Assembly: GCA_963924555.1 (NCBI GenBank)
Contig: OZ004588.1
Coordinates: 1,612,001-1,676,000, forward strand
Direction: 5' to 3'
Origin: Crambe crambe
Taxonomy: Eukaryota; Porifera; Demospongiae; Poecilosclerida; Crambeidae
Length of the DNA: 64,000 nt
Of the stretch, positions 43,688 through 55,825 are shown piece by piece; the stretch's first letter is position 1, and every line of letters starts with the position of its first letter. The translations under genes and the position numbers were made by a program. Below the pieces are notes generated by a model. It saw only the letters and a program-made list of their open reading frames with translations, was not told where the DNA came from and did not search any database.

Positions 43688-45141
43688 TTGATGGGCATTA
43701 TTTGAAACGTTGCACTTTGCGGAACTGTGGCTAGAAAGTTCGTGTTCTTGCCTTTGGACCTGGTAAGCAATGTATCAGTGATAGCTAGCGCCAATGATCC
43801 ACCCACCATGGAGCTGAAATGCATGTTTGTTGATGGAATCAGCGTTTGAACACTATGATAGTTAAAATTCTAGTGACATGATTTTACCAAAAGACTAGCT
43901 AGAGCATGATTAAGTTATCTGCACCCTGTGCTGACATTAAATATCTCTCCCTTCCTCCCTAAACATGGATCCCTTCACCATTTGAATGTCTAGGAACCTA
44001 CCTCCAATGGCCAACTCCTTTCCCTGATGAACAAGTATCAGAAGTTTCTTAAGAGTTGGAGAGATCTATGTGAGATCACCAGTCATTTATGGACAAACAG
44101 GTATGTGCAGTACATTAATGAAGGACTCTCTCAATCTCCCTGTCTGATATGTATAAAACAGTACGTCTTCAAATGCCTCCTCCTATGTATTGTCCCATCT
44201 CACTTTATTCCTAGCATGGATAGTCCCGAGATCGAATCCTGAGCACCTCATAATCATGGCCTACCACTCATGATCATTCAGACTTTCTAATGATAAGACC
44301 CTTTACCCACTTTGGCCTAGTTAAAGTAGTAGAATTTGACTTCAACTGGATGAGGTTGAGGTTGTATTTAAACTTCATGTGATATGTTCATTTTCTGTTT
44401 TACCTTTTGTTCTCTGGTATCAAGCCATGTGGTATGTGGGTGTGCTAGAGTGTGAACATAAAGCCTTTTCCATATGACATCTGATTCTTATCTTTCCAGC
44501 TCTGTAGTTTTCCATCGATAAATGGCTGATTTCAGAAATTCGTACATGGACTACAGCACGTATTGAATAGCATTGTTAGCCTAAGTGCTGGAAAAAGTCT
44601 ACACACCTTATTGATTTATATGGAACCATCGAAGGTCCTTCCTCTGTATACAGAAGCATCAGAGTCTCTCCAAATGTTATCTTTAGACAGAGTAGCAATA
44701 CATCATGTGTTAACTGACAAGCCAATATTTTTACATGTTGGATTCAAGATCATGACTAAATGGTTACTTAGCTTACCCTGGCAACCTAGCTTAACCTGAC
44801 TGAGGGGTTTGTGCACTGAGATTAGTTAGGTAGTGAGTTGGACAGTGTATGAACAGTTTTCTGAGAATAACCTTTTATGCATAATATTGCTGATTATTGT
44901 CCATGGATTCATTATCCTTACAGTGTGTACCTCCTCACCTCTATTAGAAATGATGTGGGAGATTCCCCTCTCCCCTCTCAACACAATACTGCATTTCCAT
45001 GAGATCACTGAAGCACTGATGTTCATATACATTGCAGATGGAGTTTTTGACAAACACACACACACACACACACCTCCTCCACACTTTTTCCTTTTTTTCA
45101 TTGTTCTAACTAATCACTGTATGTTGTGTATGCAATTATAG

Positions 45142-45199
45142 AATGAGATGATGAAGAGGAGAAGTCAAATTGGTCCTCTAAGAGACCAAACCCTTACAG
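45142..45199 (+). CDS. basic micro-exon copy 5 (58 bp, decayed)
   Basis: Acceptor aattatag, donor TTACAG|gtaacc. Its 13-bp shortening changes the reading frame after MMKRRSQIG, so it is probably not coding in register. Confidence 0.3.
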
Positions 45200-46128
45200 G
45201 TAACCATCAATCCTTCTCACCTTTGCAAATTGAATCCAAACATCCCTTATTTGGTCACTTTCCTTTGATATGTGATTTCCTTTTGATGTGATTTGAGCAT
45301 TCATATTGTATTTCCCCCTGCTCAAGCCTCTTAGTGATTGTATGTACTAGCATGTGTGTGGATTCATGTCCTCTATGCCTCCATGGTTGCCAGTGCTAAG
45401 GTGTTGATATATATGCCACCTATGTGCATTTTCATGGGTATGTATAATCAGTACGTCTTCTGATTGCCCCTCCTCCCCCTATATATTGTACCATCTCACT
45501 TTGTGGATAAGATTTCATAGACCTGAATACCTCATAGCCCACCACTGTCAATCTAGATATAGGTCAACGGTTTATTATTTTGAGATCGAGTATTCTTTAG
45601 TGTTGAGACCCTTTACCAATTTAGCCTAGTTAATTGTAGTAGTCGTTTGTGACTTTGTAAAACCTTATGGATTGTTGTAATAATCAACTTTGGTATATAA
45701 AGTCCTAACCTCGCACCTCTGTACTGGTATCGGTTTCTTGTCTGGGTCCCCTTCCTCCTTACTAAACAAGTTGTGGGTATACCATCTGTGCAGATCTTAT
45801 ATGATAATGATGCCTTTGACAATCCAAACTGAGGAATGTCTGAAGAGCATGGACTACCTTATTCCTGTAAATTATCACTGGTTTACATACACTACTTCAT
45901 CAGTTGAAAATTCCAGCCAAGTTTCAAAGATCTGGGGTTGTGGGAGATTCCCCTCCCCTCTCAGCACAATACACATAATGTATTGCATTTCCATGAGATC
46001 ACTGAAGCACTGATGTTTGTATGCATTGCAGATAGAGCTGTTTTTTATGAACACTTCTCCTCCACACTTCTTTTTTTTTCTTTTTCGTTGTTCTAACTAA
46101 TCACTGTATGTTGTGTGTGCAATTACAG

Positions 46129-46189
46129 AATGAGATGATGAAGTCCTCAAGAAAGAGGAACAGTCTTAATCGTCCCCAAACTCTTACAG
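46129..46189 (+). CDS. basic micro-exon copy 6 (61 bp, shortened)
   Basis: Acceptor aattacag, donor TTACAG|gtaacc. The peptide has NEMMKSSRKRNSLNRP, then a 10-bp loss of the 'tctaagagac' part shifts the frame. Confidence 0.3.
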
Positions 46190-47209
46190 GTAACCATCAA
46201 TCCCTTTCATATTTTGTCTGTTAGATTCAAGCAGCCCTCACTTGGTCACTTTCCTTTCAAATGTGATTTCCTTTTGGTGTGGTTTTTAACATCAATATTG
46301 TATTTCAACCACCTCCCCCCACCACCATGCAAGTGTCTTTGTGATTGTATGTACTGGAATGTGTGTGAATTTATGTCCTCTATATCTTCCCTTTAGAAGG
46401 TGCTAGTGTTGATGTGTGTCAGTGCATCCCTTTTTCATAGGTACTTATATTCAGTAAGTCTTCTGATTGCCCCTTCCATCCTCTTGTTTATGGTCCCATC
46501 TCACTTGTCCCTCTCATGGATAATGCTGAGAGAGAGTTTGTTGACCTGAACACCTCATGGCCCACCACTGTCAATATAGACATAGATTGAGACTTTCTAG
46601 TGTTGCCCATTTTAACCTAGTTGATATTGTACAATCATTCTGAACTTAAATTCCTTACCAATTATTCTAAATGTAATTATTCTTGAACCGTGAGAGTTGA
46701 AGCCAAACCACCAAATTATCCATCCACATGGAAATCTGTGCATCATAACTATGTTTAGCTTCCCCATGTTGCTTCTGACATCAGCTAATTCCTCTCTTCC
46801 TTGATAGTTCTTATACCGTCTGAATGTCTGGTAACCTACCCCCATACACAATTCAACTCCCTCCACCCCTTCCTCCCTGCTGAACAAGTTGGACTCTCTC
46901 TGATTAGTACATCTTCTAATTGCCCCTCCCTCCCCTTTATATTCAGTTTGTCCCTAGCATGGAAGATGCTGATGGAGTTAGTAGATGTGAACACCTCATG
47001 GCCCACCACTGTCATTCTCTTCTGTACATATGACTTTCTAATGTTGAGACCCTTTACCCAGCTAATGTGTATAGAGTGGCAGTATAGGAACTTGACTTTG
47101 AATGTTGAGATGTCTCTCCAGAGAGGTTGTAGCACTTTCAGTCAATATGATTGTTCCTTTCTGTTTCATAATGGCTCCCTTTCTATTATCGAGCCAGTAT
47201 GTTTTTTAG

Positions 47210-47853
47210 GCTGAGAATGAATTTATTTTAGGAGGGTGTGCTCTAATATGAATCCATGCATAGTCCGAGCATGTTTCAACTAACCTTAATTAAACCCAGA
47301 AAGTGCTCACGGGAATGTAGAGCCTTGAGTATTAGATGCTCTGTGTGCCCCCCAGATCAGGTTTTACTCTGGGGCTATCACATGTTTAACACACACACAC
47401 TCTATAGGGTTTCATATGAATCTTCCAAAAAGGGGGGAACCACTTGAAGCCCCTCTTCCTTCAAAATAATTAGTAGCAAAGCCATTAAGAGACCACCTCT
47501 ATTTAAAGACTACATTTTCCACTGTATAGCTACATGAATTCTTATCACCACATCATCTCAAGAGAGAATGCAAGTATCAGACATCATGCAATAAGCTTCA
47601 GTCCCAAGTTGTACGTATCAATGGGGCATACAGACAATACACTTATTAACCCTTTGCTTGGTAAAGTCTTGATGAAGTATGTATGGTGGGCATTATTATG
47701 TGACAGTATCAGGTAGAAATCCTTAAATCATGCTTTTAATAATGAAACTGTCACAAGCTTTATTATTTGTGGTGTGAATGACCATCAATCCCTTACTTGG
47801 TCACTTTCCTTCCACGTGATTTCTTTTGATATTGTTTTTGAGCATTGATATTG

Positions 47854-47917
<64 letters not shown>

Positions 47918-48300
47918 CGCCTCTTTGAGGTCGTTATATGTACCAACATGTGGAATCATGTCCTCTATGCCTCTTTTCCAGCTTCCCCCTTTAGAATACA
48001 GAAAGTATCAATATGCCAACTTACATCCCAGTCAGAGGTACATATAATCAATACGTCTTCTGATTGCTCCTCCCTCCCCCTATAATGCTGTCCCATCTCA
48101 CTTCATCCCCTGCATGCATGGATAGTGCCTATGTAGAGTTTGTAGACTTGAGCACCTCATGGCTGGCTGGCCGGCCCACCCCTGTCATCTGGATGACTAT
48201 ATTCTGCACTTGTGACTTTCTAAAGTTTGCCCACTATAGCCTAACTTGCTAAGGAAATGGAGTGGTGTATCCTCATAATAGCACTTTCAGTCAATATGAG
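47210..48300. repeat. segmental repeat, copy 2 of 3
   Basis: Co-linear with 27240-28341 and 62925-63790. It contains (CT)n at 47856-47915 and represents the empty site for the 28342-29217 insertion. Confidence 0.85.
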
Positions 48301-48732
48301 TTTCTATTTCAATATGAATCCCTTTCTATTGTCCTGTATCAAACCATATTGGTTGAGCTTAGCCTAGGAGGGAGTGTGTAGGCCGAGAATGTTTAATATC
48401 AGCCTGTCCGTCATGAATCACAAAATCATTCTGTTTCAGCTGTTTCAGTTGTCATGCAATGTAAGTAAAATTATCAATTTTAGACCTAATCAGCTGATTA
48501 AGATCTTTAAGTAAGCACCGTGTGTGTTCCAGACAGATCCTGTTATTCCATAGAAGACTGCAAACTGAATAAGGTGTGTGATATTATCTGATAAGCAACT
48601 CTGAGACGTTGCATTTTTCAGTAAAATTGTATGCTCTTTGTATATATAGAACCTTTCTCCATTTAAAGATCAGACATGTGTGTTAGTGAACTGGAAGAGG
48701 TTAGAATCTCTTCCAGAATTGCATGCTCAGCT

Positions 48733-48901
48733 GTGGATTGCAGTGATCTTGCAACATGAAATTCAGAACACCAAACCAAAATTTACATAGCTTCCTTTTA
48801 AGTAGCCCAACTTTAAAGCCACAATTAAGTCCTTTAAAGGAGGCTATGTAAATTTTGGTTTGGTGTTCTGAATTTCATGTTGCAAGATCACTGCAATCCA
48901 C
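48733..48901. mobile_element. hairpin MITE, 169 bp
   Basis: Arms of about 65 bp starting GTGGATTGCAGTGATCTTGC pair almost perfectly around 'aagtagcccaactttaaagc'. The homologous position of unit A (about 29470) lacks it. The end motif GTGGATTGCA is shared with the MITE at 55075. Confidence 0.8.
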
Positions 48902-49007
48902 ATTTACAAATCAATTTTTTGGCCAAACACACACCCCCCACCACCTCCACATTTTTTTTTTTTTTATTGTTCTAACTAATCACTGTATGTTGTGTATGCA
49001 ATTACAG

Positions 49008-49078
49008 AATGAGATGATGAAGTCCTCAAGGAAGAGGAGCAGTTGTAATCATCCCTCTAAGAGACCAAACCCTTACAG
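49008..49078 (+). CDS. basic micro-exon copy 7 (71 bp)
   Basis: Acceptor aattacag, donor TTACAG|gtaacc. The peptide has NEMMKSSRKRSSCNHPSKRP then NPY. Confidence 0.45.
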
Positions 49079-51177
49079 GTAACCATCAATCCTTCTCACC
49101 TTATGCTGTGTTTCTTTAAGGTCCATAAAGGAATTCCTTTTTGATGTGGTTTTTTTTTAGAGCATTGTTATTGTATTTCAATCACCTTCCCTCCCTACAA
49201 GCCTCTTTGTGGTTGTATGTACTATCATGTGGAATCATGCTCTTATCCTGCCAGTACATTAAGTTTTCCAAGTCTCAAAAGATATCAATACGCCATCTTT
49301 TTCCATCCTAAACAAAGTGTTGATATGCCACCCCTCCGATGCTGTTCAACCTTCTATACATTTCCTACTAACTCCTTCATATCCACCAACATCCTGTTGT
49401 CACATAATTATGTTAATATCCCATGCAGGAGGGCTCACAATAACTGTCAGTCACAGGACATTTATCCAGTCATTTTCTGCCTTTGTCTGACCAATTTTTC
49501 TATTATAGTAAAACTGCTATTAGATAATCATGTGTGGACAATAATGTAGTGTTACTGTGAGTCCTGTTGTGTGTGTCCTACTAGTTGTCCAACTGTCACT
49601 TGCACTTATAATAACACCAACCACTTCACAGTACAGCTTTTCCACTGAGTGTGCACAAGTACATCACAACTAGAGAATTACTTTTTCTTGCTCTTGGAGC
49701 AGAACAACAAAGTGAAGAGCACAATTTGTTGAATCTGTTTTTCTGCCAGTGAGTTGTGTACTGGTTATACTCAAGCCCTTGAGTGTTCCATAAGGCCTGG
49801 TAGCACACCACTTAAAGGCCGTCAATTAGAAGTACTGTCCTGGCTCTGTTCCTCTGACATAATGTAATTGGTCTATTCAGAACTGATGAAAATACTTTTC
49901 CATAGGTGATTGCTCCAACCACATCATAATGAAGGGGGAGACCCCCTAAATTAGTGTTGTGTGTACCAACTGATCCTGTTATGTGTTTCATTATGCACAC
50001 TATCACATGTTAATTTCCTCTGGATACCACATATGTACATGCATGCACATCCACTGGCTTGACTAATATCTGTGTGGCAATAGCATATCATGCACATTAG
50101 AAACTAATTTTTTAATTTTTTTGGTGGTCCTGTTGTTACATAATAATGCCCCAGGAGAAGAAGTGAATGTCCCAGTACTGTGTGTGTGTGTGTGTGTTGT
50201 GGTGCAAATTTCTTTCTATACTTGATTTTCTTTCATGTATGATATATTTTTGATGTGTTTCATAATATTGAAAGGACTCTTTTCTTCTCTCCCCCCCCCC
50301 CCCCCCCCCCCAATTAGTAGTTATATAACTATTTTTGCACTCGAGACTTTCTAATATTGAGACCCTTTACCCACTTCAGCATAGAGTCGATAATTATGAG
50401 CATTCACTTTCTATTTCAATGTGGAGCCCTTTCTATTATCATGTATCAAGCCATATTAATTGAGCTTAGCCTAGGAGGGTGTGTGTAGTCTGAGCATGTT
50501 TAAAATAAGTACCTGCCATTGGACATTTGAATCAGTGATAGCTTTCAATTGGTAAAGGTCATCCATTGATCCACCCTTGGACGTGTTTTCTTGTAGTTGA
50601 AGTGTGTATGATGATAATTATGATGATAGTACATTTAACTAGGATGCATACCTATAACTTACCTGTTAATATCAACTGTCAGTCATCAATCACAAAATCA
50701 GTCTGTTTCGCCTTCCATTTAATGCAAGTAAAAATTGATAATTGATTATGGACCTATTCAGCTGATTAAGATCTTTATGTAAGCAGTGGTGTCATCCATG
50801 TGTGAAAACTTCAGTTCCAGACAGATCCTGCTATTCCATAGAAGACTGCAAAGCTGAATAAAGTGTATATCTGATAAGCAACTTTTTTCATGCTCTGCAG
50901 TTTTCCATACACAATCAGCAGTAAAATTGTACGCTCTATGTAGAACCTTCCTCCATTGATGTGTGTTAGGAAGTGGTTAGAATGTCTATGTCTGGGGATC
51001 TGGGGGTTGGAGATAATGTCTGAGACCCCCCTCCCCTCAACACAATATGTACACATAATGTGTTGCTGCTATCACTCTTAGTATATACGTTTTTTGCCGA
51101 ACACACCCTCACCCCCCACATTTTTTGTCTTTTGCATCGTTCTATTTAAATATTGTGTATTGTGTATGCAATTACAG

Positions 51178-51248
51178 AATGAGATATTGAAGTCCTCAAG
51201 GAAGAGGATCAGTCACAATCATCCCTCTAAGAGAACAAACCTTTACAG
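51178..51248 (+). CDS. basic micro-exon copy 8 (71 bp)
   Basis: Acceptor aattacag, donor TTACAG|gtaacc. The peptide has NEILKSSRKRISHNHPSKRT then NLY, the most changed of the full-length copies but still open. Confidence 0.4.
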
Positions 51249-54200
51249 GTAACCATCAATCCTTCTCATTTTATATTTGTACTGTGTAATAATTTCTTTA
51301 AGGTCAATTGGATCCTATAAAGGGTGTGCATGTGTGGCAAAATGTTGTGTGACAGTTGGCAGCAAGTGACCCTTACTCAGTTACTTTCCTTTCACATGTG
51401 ATGTGGTTTTTAGAGCATTGTTATTATAATTCTATCACCTTCTCCTCCTCCTTGAGCCTCTTTGTGGTTGTATGTACCAGCATGTGGAATCATGCATTGC
51501 TCTTATCCTGCTTCCCTTTTAGAAGGTGCCAGTACATAATGTTTTGTATAGCTCAATTTTCCATGCTAAATGTCACAATATCAGTTTGGCTAAATTGTTA
51601 CCCTAAGGTGTGTGTGTGCAGACCCACATCATCTGTAGGTGCCTGACAGCACATCAAATCACCTGTAGGTGTCTGATTGACATGTCCAAATAAGTGCCAG
51701 TTGCTACATACATATGGTGGGCATTATATGTGACAGTCCCAGTCAGCACATTAGATTAATCATTCCTCAAATTATGCTTTAAAATTACAAAACAGTCCCA
51801 AACTTCCCTATCAGGTAGGGGTTTGTAGACCTGAGCACTTCATGGCCCACCAGTGTCATTGACTTTTTGTACCTTTTAAGATTGAGACCCTTTACCCACT
51901 GCATGAAATTGACTTCAAATGTTGATCCAGAGAAGTTGCGATATTAAAACATAATTTTTCACTTTCTGTTTCACTGTTCTATCATCCATCTACCGTAATA
52001 TGGTATGAATTTGAACTTGGGTAAAGAGTAGGGTGTGCTACAATATGGATTCATAATCCAGACATGTTCTGAGTGAGTCTATCTTTCATAAACTACCCCC
52101 ATATACTTTACATCTTGACATGTTGTGAATATCAGTTGCCTGTGGAGGGCTGAGTTGCTGCCAATTAAGTTTCCAGTATTTTCAGCATTTAGTAGGACTA
52201 GAGCAGTTGCACTAAAGCTAGCCATACCAGCTGTGTGTATGGACAGGTGGTACCCTTGTACTGGTACTGGCCCTTGAGTGTTCCATAAGCCTGGGGTATA
52301 GAAAAAAGAAGGGTGGGGGCAAAGGAAAAGGCACATAACATACAGTACTTCAAGCTGCAATAAATAATAAGTATAATTTAATTTTAAATTATAACTTCTA
52401 TATTGTCTGTACAGCTTCTAAGAACAGTTTACTGGAACACTTACTGTTTATTGTGATGAACATAAGCAAGCTGAGAATCCAACATCCCACCACTGTCAAT
52501 TTATGGTATGTTTCGAGATTGACTATTCTGTTTTCGACTTTCTGGTGTTACCAATTTTTGATAACCTTCTCTTGCTTAAATTCATGTAGTCGTTTGTGAC
52601 ATTATATAATGAACTTTGGTAGCATAATTGCAAACCACCAAATTATCCATCCACATGGAAATCTGTGCATCATAATTATGACTTTAGCTTCTCCAGGTTG
52701 GAAAAATTTATCTGCACCTCTGTACTGACATCAGTGTCACATTGATTAATTCCTCTCTCCCTTGATAGGGTCTGAATGTCTGGGATCCTACCCACTTGCA
52801 AATTCAACTCCCTTTACCCCTTAAGAACGAGTTGCATGCATGAAGGAAGGACTCGGTATTGTCGTTACATCTTCTAATTGCCCCTCCCCTATATATTTTC
52901 CCATCTCTGTCAGTAGTGGGGTGAATACGAGTTGCTTGCATGAAGGAAAGACTCTCTCTGATTGGTATAATTGTAATTCCCCCTCCCTCCCCTATATATT
53001 CAGTTTGTCCCTAGCATGGAAGTGCTGATGGAGTTAGTAGATGTGAACACTTCATGGCCCACCACTGTCATTCTATTATGACTTTCTAATGTTGAGACCC
53101 TTTACCCAGCTAATGTGTATAGAGTGGCAGTACAGGAACTTGACTTTAAATGTTGAGGTGTCTCTCCAGAGAAGTTGTAGCACTTTCAGTCGATATGATT
53201 GTTTACTTTCTGTTTCATAATGGCTCCCTTTCTATTATCAAGCCAGTATGAATTTATGTATGGAGGGTGTGCTCTAATATGAATCCATGCACCCTACACA
53301 CTTACCAACTCACTGTGTGTGTATTAAACATAATCAATGCAGTTTTCTGTATCCTGTCCACCTTCCCCCTTTAGAAGGTGTCAGTACATTACCTTTCCAT
53401 GGCTCAAAAGGTATCAGTATACCTCCTTTTTCACACCAATAAGGTGTGGATAAATCAACCCCTTTCCATGCTGAAGACAGAACCCTGCCTCAATACATCT
53501 TCACATTTTCTACGCACTCCTTCATATCATCCATCATCCTGTTGTTACCCAAGGAGAAGTGAATGTCCACTGTGTGTGTGTGAGTGTGTTTAAGGACTTT
53601 TAAGAGAAAATAAAAAAGAAATTAACATTAATTTTATGCAACATTTATGCAAAGGGTTAAGTATGTGTACCGCCCATATGCAACACAGTTGTCACATGAT
53701 ATCATAACGTTTGGGTTAATGATGTCATTAACTTATGTTTCAAGTATTCCAATTTTGCTGCCAATTATTCCTGATTATGTATTCATATATGCTGAGTGTG
53801 CATGATATGAGATAATGTCGAACATAACCATGAAGACCCTTCCTCTGGTTATGAACTGTCTCTGATTGCTCCTCTCCCTCCCCCTATATATTGTACCATC
53901 TCACTTTGTCTCTACCATGGATAATGTTGAGAGTTCGTAGACCTGAGCACTTCATGCTCCCCTGTCATTCTAGACAGTTGATATCAACTTGATGTTGAGA
54001 CCCTTTACCCACTTTACCTTAGTTAATGTGTATAGAGTGGTGAAGTGTGTATCCAGAAGTTGTCATATTAGTTGATATGATTGTTTATTTTCAGTTTCAA
54101 TATGATCCCTTTTATTTTGTATGGGATTTTTGAATAGACCATTGGAAAGGTTTTGAATCATTTCTGGTGGTTTTAAGTGGGATCTATAAGAATTGAATTA

Positions 54201-54568
54201 TTGATCATGAATCATAATAGGTAATTTTTCACATAGTTTGTTAATACCCTCATCCTCGGAGTTCCACATTGGACCTTCTAGCTGTTGTTACCTCAAGCTT
54301 TTCCCTCAGTCACCATGACAGCAACAACTCTCAAGTTCCTAAAATAGTAACTTTGTGGAATGACCTTTGTACTTAAGTGGTTGAATGACTGTTGTATAAT
54401 GTACATACATAGGAAGTGTTTCCCTCTGTTTTCCATGTAGATCCTTCAGCTTAAGGAAAGGAGTGCAAAGACAATGCAGCACAAACATTCTGTGCTAATC
54501 TGCAAACTGGGTGCTGTTTGTTTTGTTGACTCCACCTCCTCTCCCCTCCCCTGATATGATACCCACAG

Positions 54569-54643
54569 AGATTGCGTCCCCCCATGAAGGGATCCAGCTG
54601 CTCCTTATTTAAGACCACTTTCACTCACTATCGGATTCTGAAG
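54569..54643 (+). pseudogene. 3' micro-exon EIASP type, copy with in-frame stop
   Basis: Same 75-bp length and borders (cccacag / TCTGAAG|gtatgc) as 34205-34279. The frame reads EIASPHEGIQLLLI then TAA where the other copy has AAA. Splice signals are intact while the frame is broken. Confidence 0.6.
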
Positions 54644-54866
54644 GTATGCAGAAAAGTTCCTTTCTTATTCTGCACAGTTTGGACCTCTTACCTGTTTGGA
54701 CATGTGTCTTTGAATATTTGATCTTGGTGTGGCTAATGGAATGTTAATTGCCCTTTGATGGATGAGATGATCCCTACATAACACTCCCAATCACTATGAC
54801 CTAAACCTATGGGGTGTCCCTGTAATTAGTCCATGAATGACCTTTTGACCTTTCCAATGTACATAG

Positions 54867-55003
54867 GAGAGGGAACAGAAGTGGACGTCATCGATGTATT
54901 CTCACCAGAGTCTGAAGATGACACTTCAGAAACACTTCTGCCAGCCCGTACAGTGATGACTACAGGGCCACACCCACTTATGTCTCACCTTTCATCTTTT
55001 TAA
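54867..55003 (+). CDS. terminal acidic exon of unit C
   Basis: Acceptor gtacatag, phase 1. The frame reads EGTEVDVIDVFSPESEDDTS, then ETLLPARTVMTTGPHPLMSH and LSSF, stop at 55003. Longer than the unit A copy (34489-34577) because it lacks that copy's one-base deletion, so this is probably the ancestral end. The upstream exon in this unit is broken. Confidence 0.45.
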
Positions 55004-55074
55004 AATGTACCATCTTTAATTCTATTATGTGTACATATTATTATGTGTGTATGTTGGGTTGAGAGAGTTCAGTA

Positions 55075-55226
55075 CAGTGGATTGCAGGTTGCTTGACACT
55101 AGTACGTCAGCCACTGAGGTCACATGGACCAATCAGATTTGCAGGCAATGATGTCAGCATGAATCTGATTGGTCCATGTGACCTTGCTGGCTGAAGTACT
55201 AGTGTCAAGCAACCTGCAATCCACTG
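55075..55226. mobile_element. TA-flanked hairpin MITE, 152 bp
   Basis: Ends CAGTGGATTGCAGGTTGCTT and complement; arms of about 65 bp (also ggtcacatggaccaatcaga). TA lies on both sides (55073-55074 and 55227-55228). The sister copy at about 34640 shows the uninterrupted site gttcagTAtcattg. Typical of a Tc1/mariner-mobilised MITE. Confidence 0.85.
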
Positions 55227-55291
55227 TATCATTGTTGGTCATGTGATCAGTTGTATCATCATTCTTGATAATATCCTCCGTTAATCAATTT

Positions 55292-55303
55292 TGCGCATGG
55301 GCA
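55292..55303. promoter_or_regulatory. degraded NRF1-like box before unit D
   Basis: TGCGCATGGGCA, followed by 'ttgtgattttagggggtggg' and 'gggcattatttgcatcagtg'. Same position relative to the next first exon as the boxes at 25487 and 43676. Confidence 0.3.
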
Positions 55304-55476
55304 TTGTGATTTTAGGGGGTGGGGCAGGCTGGTTGCATGGTGGGCATTATTTGCATCAGTGATAGCACATGCATTGAATGTTCTGACCGAGAGATCTGTT
55401 TGAAGATCGAGATGGAGACAGCTTACTTGTTGAGTGTCTGCAATCGGCGCCATTGAACGAGGTTTCATTCATTCAG

Positions 55477-55510
55477 ATGGAAGTGTTCTGCATTAATAAC
55501 TGGCATCTGT
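55477..55510 (+). CDS. first coding exon of array unit D (MEVFCINNWHL)
   Basis: ATG at 55477, donor CTGT|gtaagt, phase 1. One residue differs from the copy at 35228. The 5.4 kb transposon begins 130 bp downstream, inside the first intron. Confidence 0.5.
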
Positions 55511-55631
55511 GTAAGTACCTGCAGCCTTTGGACATTTAGGTTTAACAAGTCTTGAATCAGTGATAGCGTCCAACTCGTAAAGATCATCCATTGATCCACT
55601 CATCTTTAGCAAAAGGCACGTTTTCTTGGAG

Positions 55632-55640
55632 TCAGATATG
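55632..55640. repeat. left 9-bp target-site duplication TCAGATATG
   Basis: Identical to 61041-61049. The empty site in the sister copy (about 35380-35390) has it once: gagTCAGATATGatgatg. Confidence 0.92.
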
Positions 55641-55825
55641 TAGTCTCGCGCGCCCGCCCCTCCAAAATAAAATCGGAGGGTCTGGTGTCACGCGTATATC
55701 AAACTCGTTCTTCATCAGTATCGCACGCGCGCCTGATAGAATGTATGAATATCATTAAATTGATTACTAAACTTGCGCGCTATTAATAGCCGACCGTGAG
55801 CAGGAAAGATTTAGCTGTAGGAGTG

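Larger units (their letters stand above)
43676..55020 (+). other. tandem array unit C
   Basis: It starts with the NRF1-like box, then 'gatccaccca'. It contains basic micro-exons at 45142, 46129, 49008 and 51178, MDS-type blocks, (CT)n, and ends with the 3' exons at 54569 and 54867. A second 'gatccaccc' start-type block at about 50515-50590 shows that internal fragments were also duplicated. The region between units B and C is marked by the decayed Death exon. Confidence 0.45.

Noticed and set aside
47826-48047. Ser-Leu repeat open frames at CT tracts (also 63323-63593)
   Set aside because: Pure translation of (CT)n microsatellite DNA.
49926-50100. Possible separate element repeated at about 41660-41790
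   Set aside because: It is part of the segmental duplications of the array; no TIR or TSD at its edges.
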